A DNA stretch of 64,000 nt from CAWKEY01 sp963848675 (lineage in GTDB: Bacteria > Pseudomonadota > Gammaproteobacteria > Methylococcales > Methylomonadaceae): assembly GCA_963848675.1 (NCBI GenBank), contig CAWKEY010000036.1, positions 224,098 to 288,097 of the forward strand, in the 5' to 3' direction. The notes beneath the pieces were generated by a model. That model was not told where the DNA came from. It made no database searches and saw only the letters and a program-made list of their open reading frames with translations. Numbering within the stretch: position 1 is the stretch's first letter; each line of letters begins with the position of its first letter. This document shows, piece after piece, positions 63,015 through 64,000 of the stretch. Position numbers and translations under genes: made by a program.

Positions 63015-64000
63015 GTGAATTAAGAGCTGACACGTAAGAAATTCCAAAAAAACATGGCAGCGGCTAACTTGCCGAAAACATGAACCATCAGGCCATTGTA
63101 TGACCGCACTTTACCAGCACATTCAATGCCTGTTTTCTCTTCAATCCACCCGAACAATGTTTCAATAGGCTGGCGAACACGGGAGATGGCAGTGGAAAGC
63201 CATCGGTCTTGTGGCTCTAAATATTTTTGACCTTTGTTTTTTTTGACTGGGGTTAATACTGTCAAGTTCTGATTTTCTTTTACCTCTTCTGCATCAGGCC
63301 GCTGGTAAGCTTTATCGCCATAGAGTTCATTATCAACAAGTTTAGGTCGGATTTACTCGAATATTTTTCCATCGTGATGGCTTGCTCCGGTTACCCCGAT
63401 ATATTCAGGGCTGGGCAATGTGCCTTTTTGGCTACGCCCAACCACATGAACTCGAACGCCGTAATAGTATAATTTTTTGGTTGAACAATAGCCCGCATTA
63501 GCAAGTTCTTGAGCGACGCAAGCTTTAAAGCGATGGCCTTGTTTAGCTAAAGCGACTGGAAACGAGTCCATCAACCAAACACTTTTTGGGTTTTGGCTGA
63601 CTTGGTCTTGCTGAATCATTTCCAACAAGGGAGCAAAAACATCGGCGACCTTATTTAACCGTTGCACATACGCGGTATAGCTCGGCAACAGTGGAAACCA
63701 GTCGCGTAAATGGCGATCAGCATAATCATAAGTCTTTTTTATTTCTCTGTTTTTGTCGATCACACCAAAAAGATAAAGCGTAATGACTTCTTCGTCAGAA
63801 AAACTGAGATCAGCATAATTGCTCATTCGTTGACTATAGACCCACAAGTGATTCTGATAATGTTTTGCATACATAAAGATAAATTGTTATTAATTGATCT
63901 TGCCAGTTCATTGGTTTCATAAAGATATTGAGGTGAGTTAGAGTCTTTTACCTCATATCTTATTCATAACTCAATAAACGGGCTACTTTTTAGCTCTTAA
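63011..64000. mobile_element. IS982-family element, copy 2 (runs off the window)
   Basis: A near-identical second copy starting 996 bases after the first. It differs by an added T in the transposase start region, two extra bases near 63950 and a few substitutions. The right end lies just beyond base 64000. Confidence 0.88.
63020..63919 (-). pseudogene. IS982-family transposase, broken copy
   Basis: Same protein as copy 1 but disrupted twice. An extra T near 63864 (TGTTTTGCAT against TGTTTGCAT) shifts the N-terminal frame after residue 17 or so. A C-to-T change turns GAG CAA ATC into GAG TAA ATC (about 63354), splitting the protein before the second catalytic Asp. It could only move with help from the intact neighbour. 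Confidence 0.88.

Overview
The window looks like chromosomal DNA of a gammaproteobacterium. My best guess is a methanotroph of the Methylococcales. The pointers are a System II cytochrome c maturation pair beside cytochrome c4, EngB and DsbA, a gnd-zwf-pgl pentose phosphate block, a class I adenylate cyclase, an exosortase-associated acyltransferase and a bufferin-type (HvfABC) locus. No rRNA, tRNA or CRISPR array was seen. The taxonomic call is inference only.

Region 1 (1-11.8 kb) is an envelope/stress island. It holds the tail of a sugar dehydrogenase, a PRC-barrel protein, a decayed alpha/beta hydrolase, a membrane protein with a 24-residue peptide behind it, a BON lipoprotein, a YqjD/YqjD/YqjE/YqjK-like operon, glutathione reductase with a peroxiredoxin, a collagen-like lipoprotein, three CsbD-type genes (one a frameshifted chimera), oleate hydratase and two very small membrane proteins. 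A 16-bp near-palindrome recurs upstream of five of these units and may be the operator of a shared regulon.

Region 2 (11.8-26.9 kb) is housekeeping: HDOD protein, MBL hydrolase, engB, then cytochrome c4 - resB - ccsA - dsbA - diguanylate cyclase, a membrane protein, the gnd-zwf-pgl block and a UDP-glucuronate-type epimerase.

Region 3 (26.9-32 kb) has a gene graveyard (antitoxin tail, toxin head fused in frame to a nonsense-riddled type I-E cas1 fragment), a 120-130-bp MITE-like repeat found twice, yicC, a Ser/Thr kinase and the bufferin locus, whose precursor and MNIO enzyme both appear frameshifted.

Region 4 (32-43 kb) carries an AlkB-like dioxygenase, a methyltransferase, the exosortase-associated acyltransferase, a translationally coupled YfiR - GGDEF/EAL - TonB receptor operon, the apeB-msrB-macro domain operon and purC.

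Region 5 (43-54.4 kb) has cobQ cleanly interrupted by an IS1634-type element (TTAA duplication), cobU, mltB, argH, cyaA and a TSUP permease.

Region 6 (54.4-64 kb) is accessory: a brnTA module with a nonsense-mutated toxin between two palindromic repeats, an IS1595 element with 8-bp target duplication, a 1434-residue secreted PHP/Ig-like protein flanked by remnants of paralogous copies, and two head-to-tail IS982 copies joined at a 36-bp perfect palindrome.
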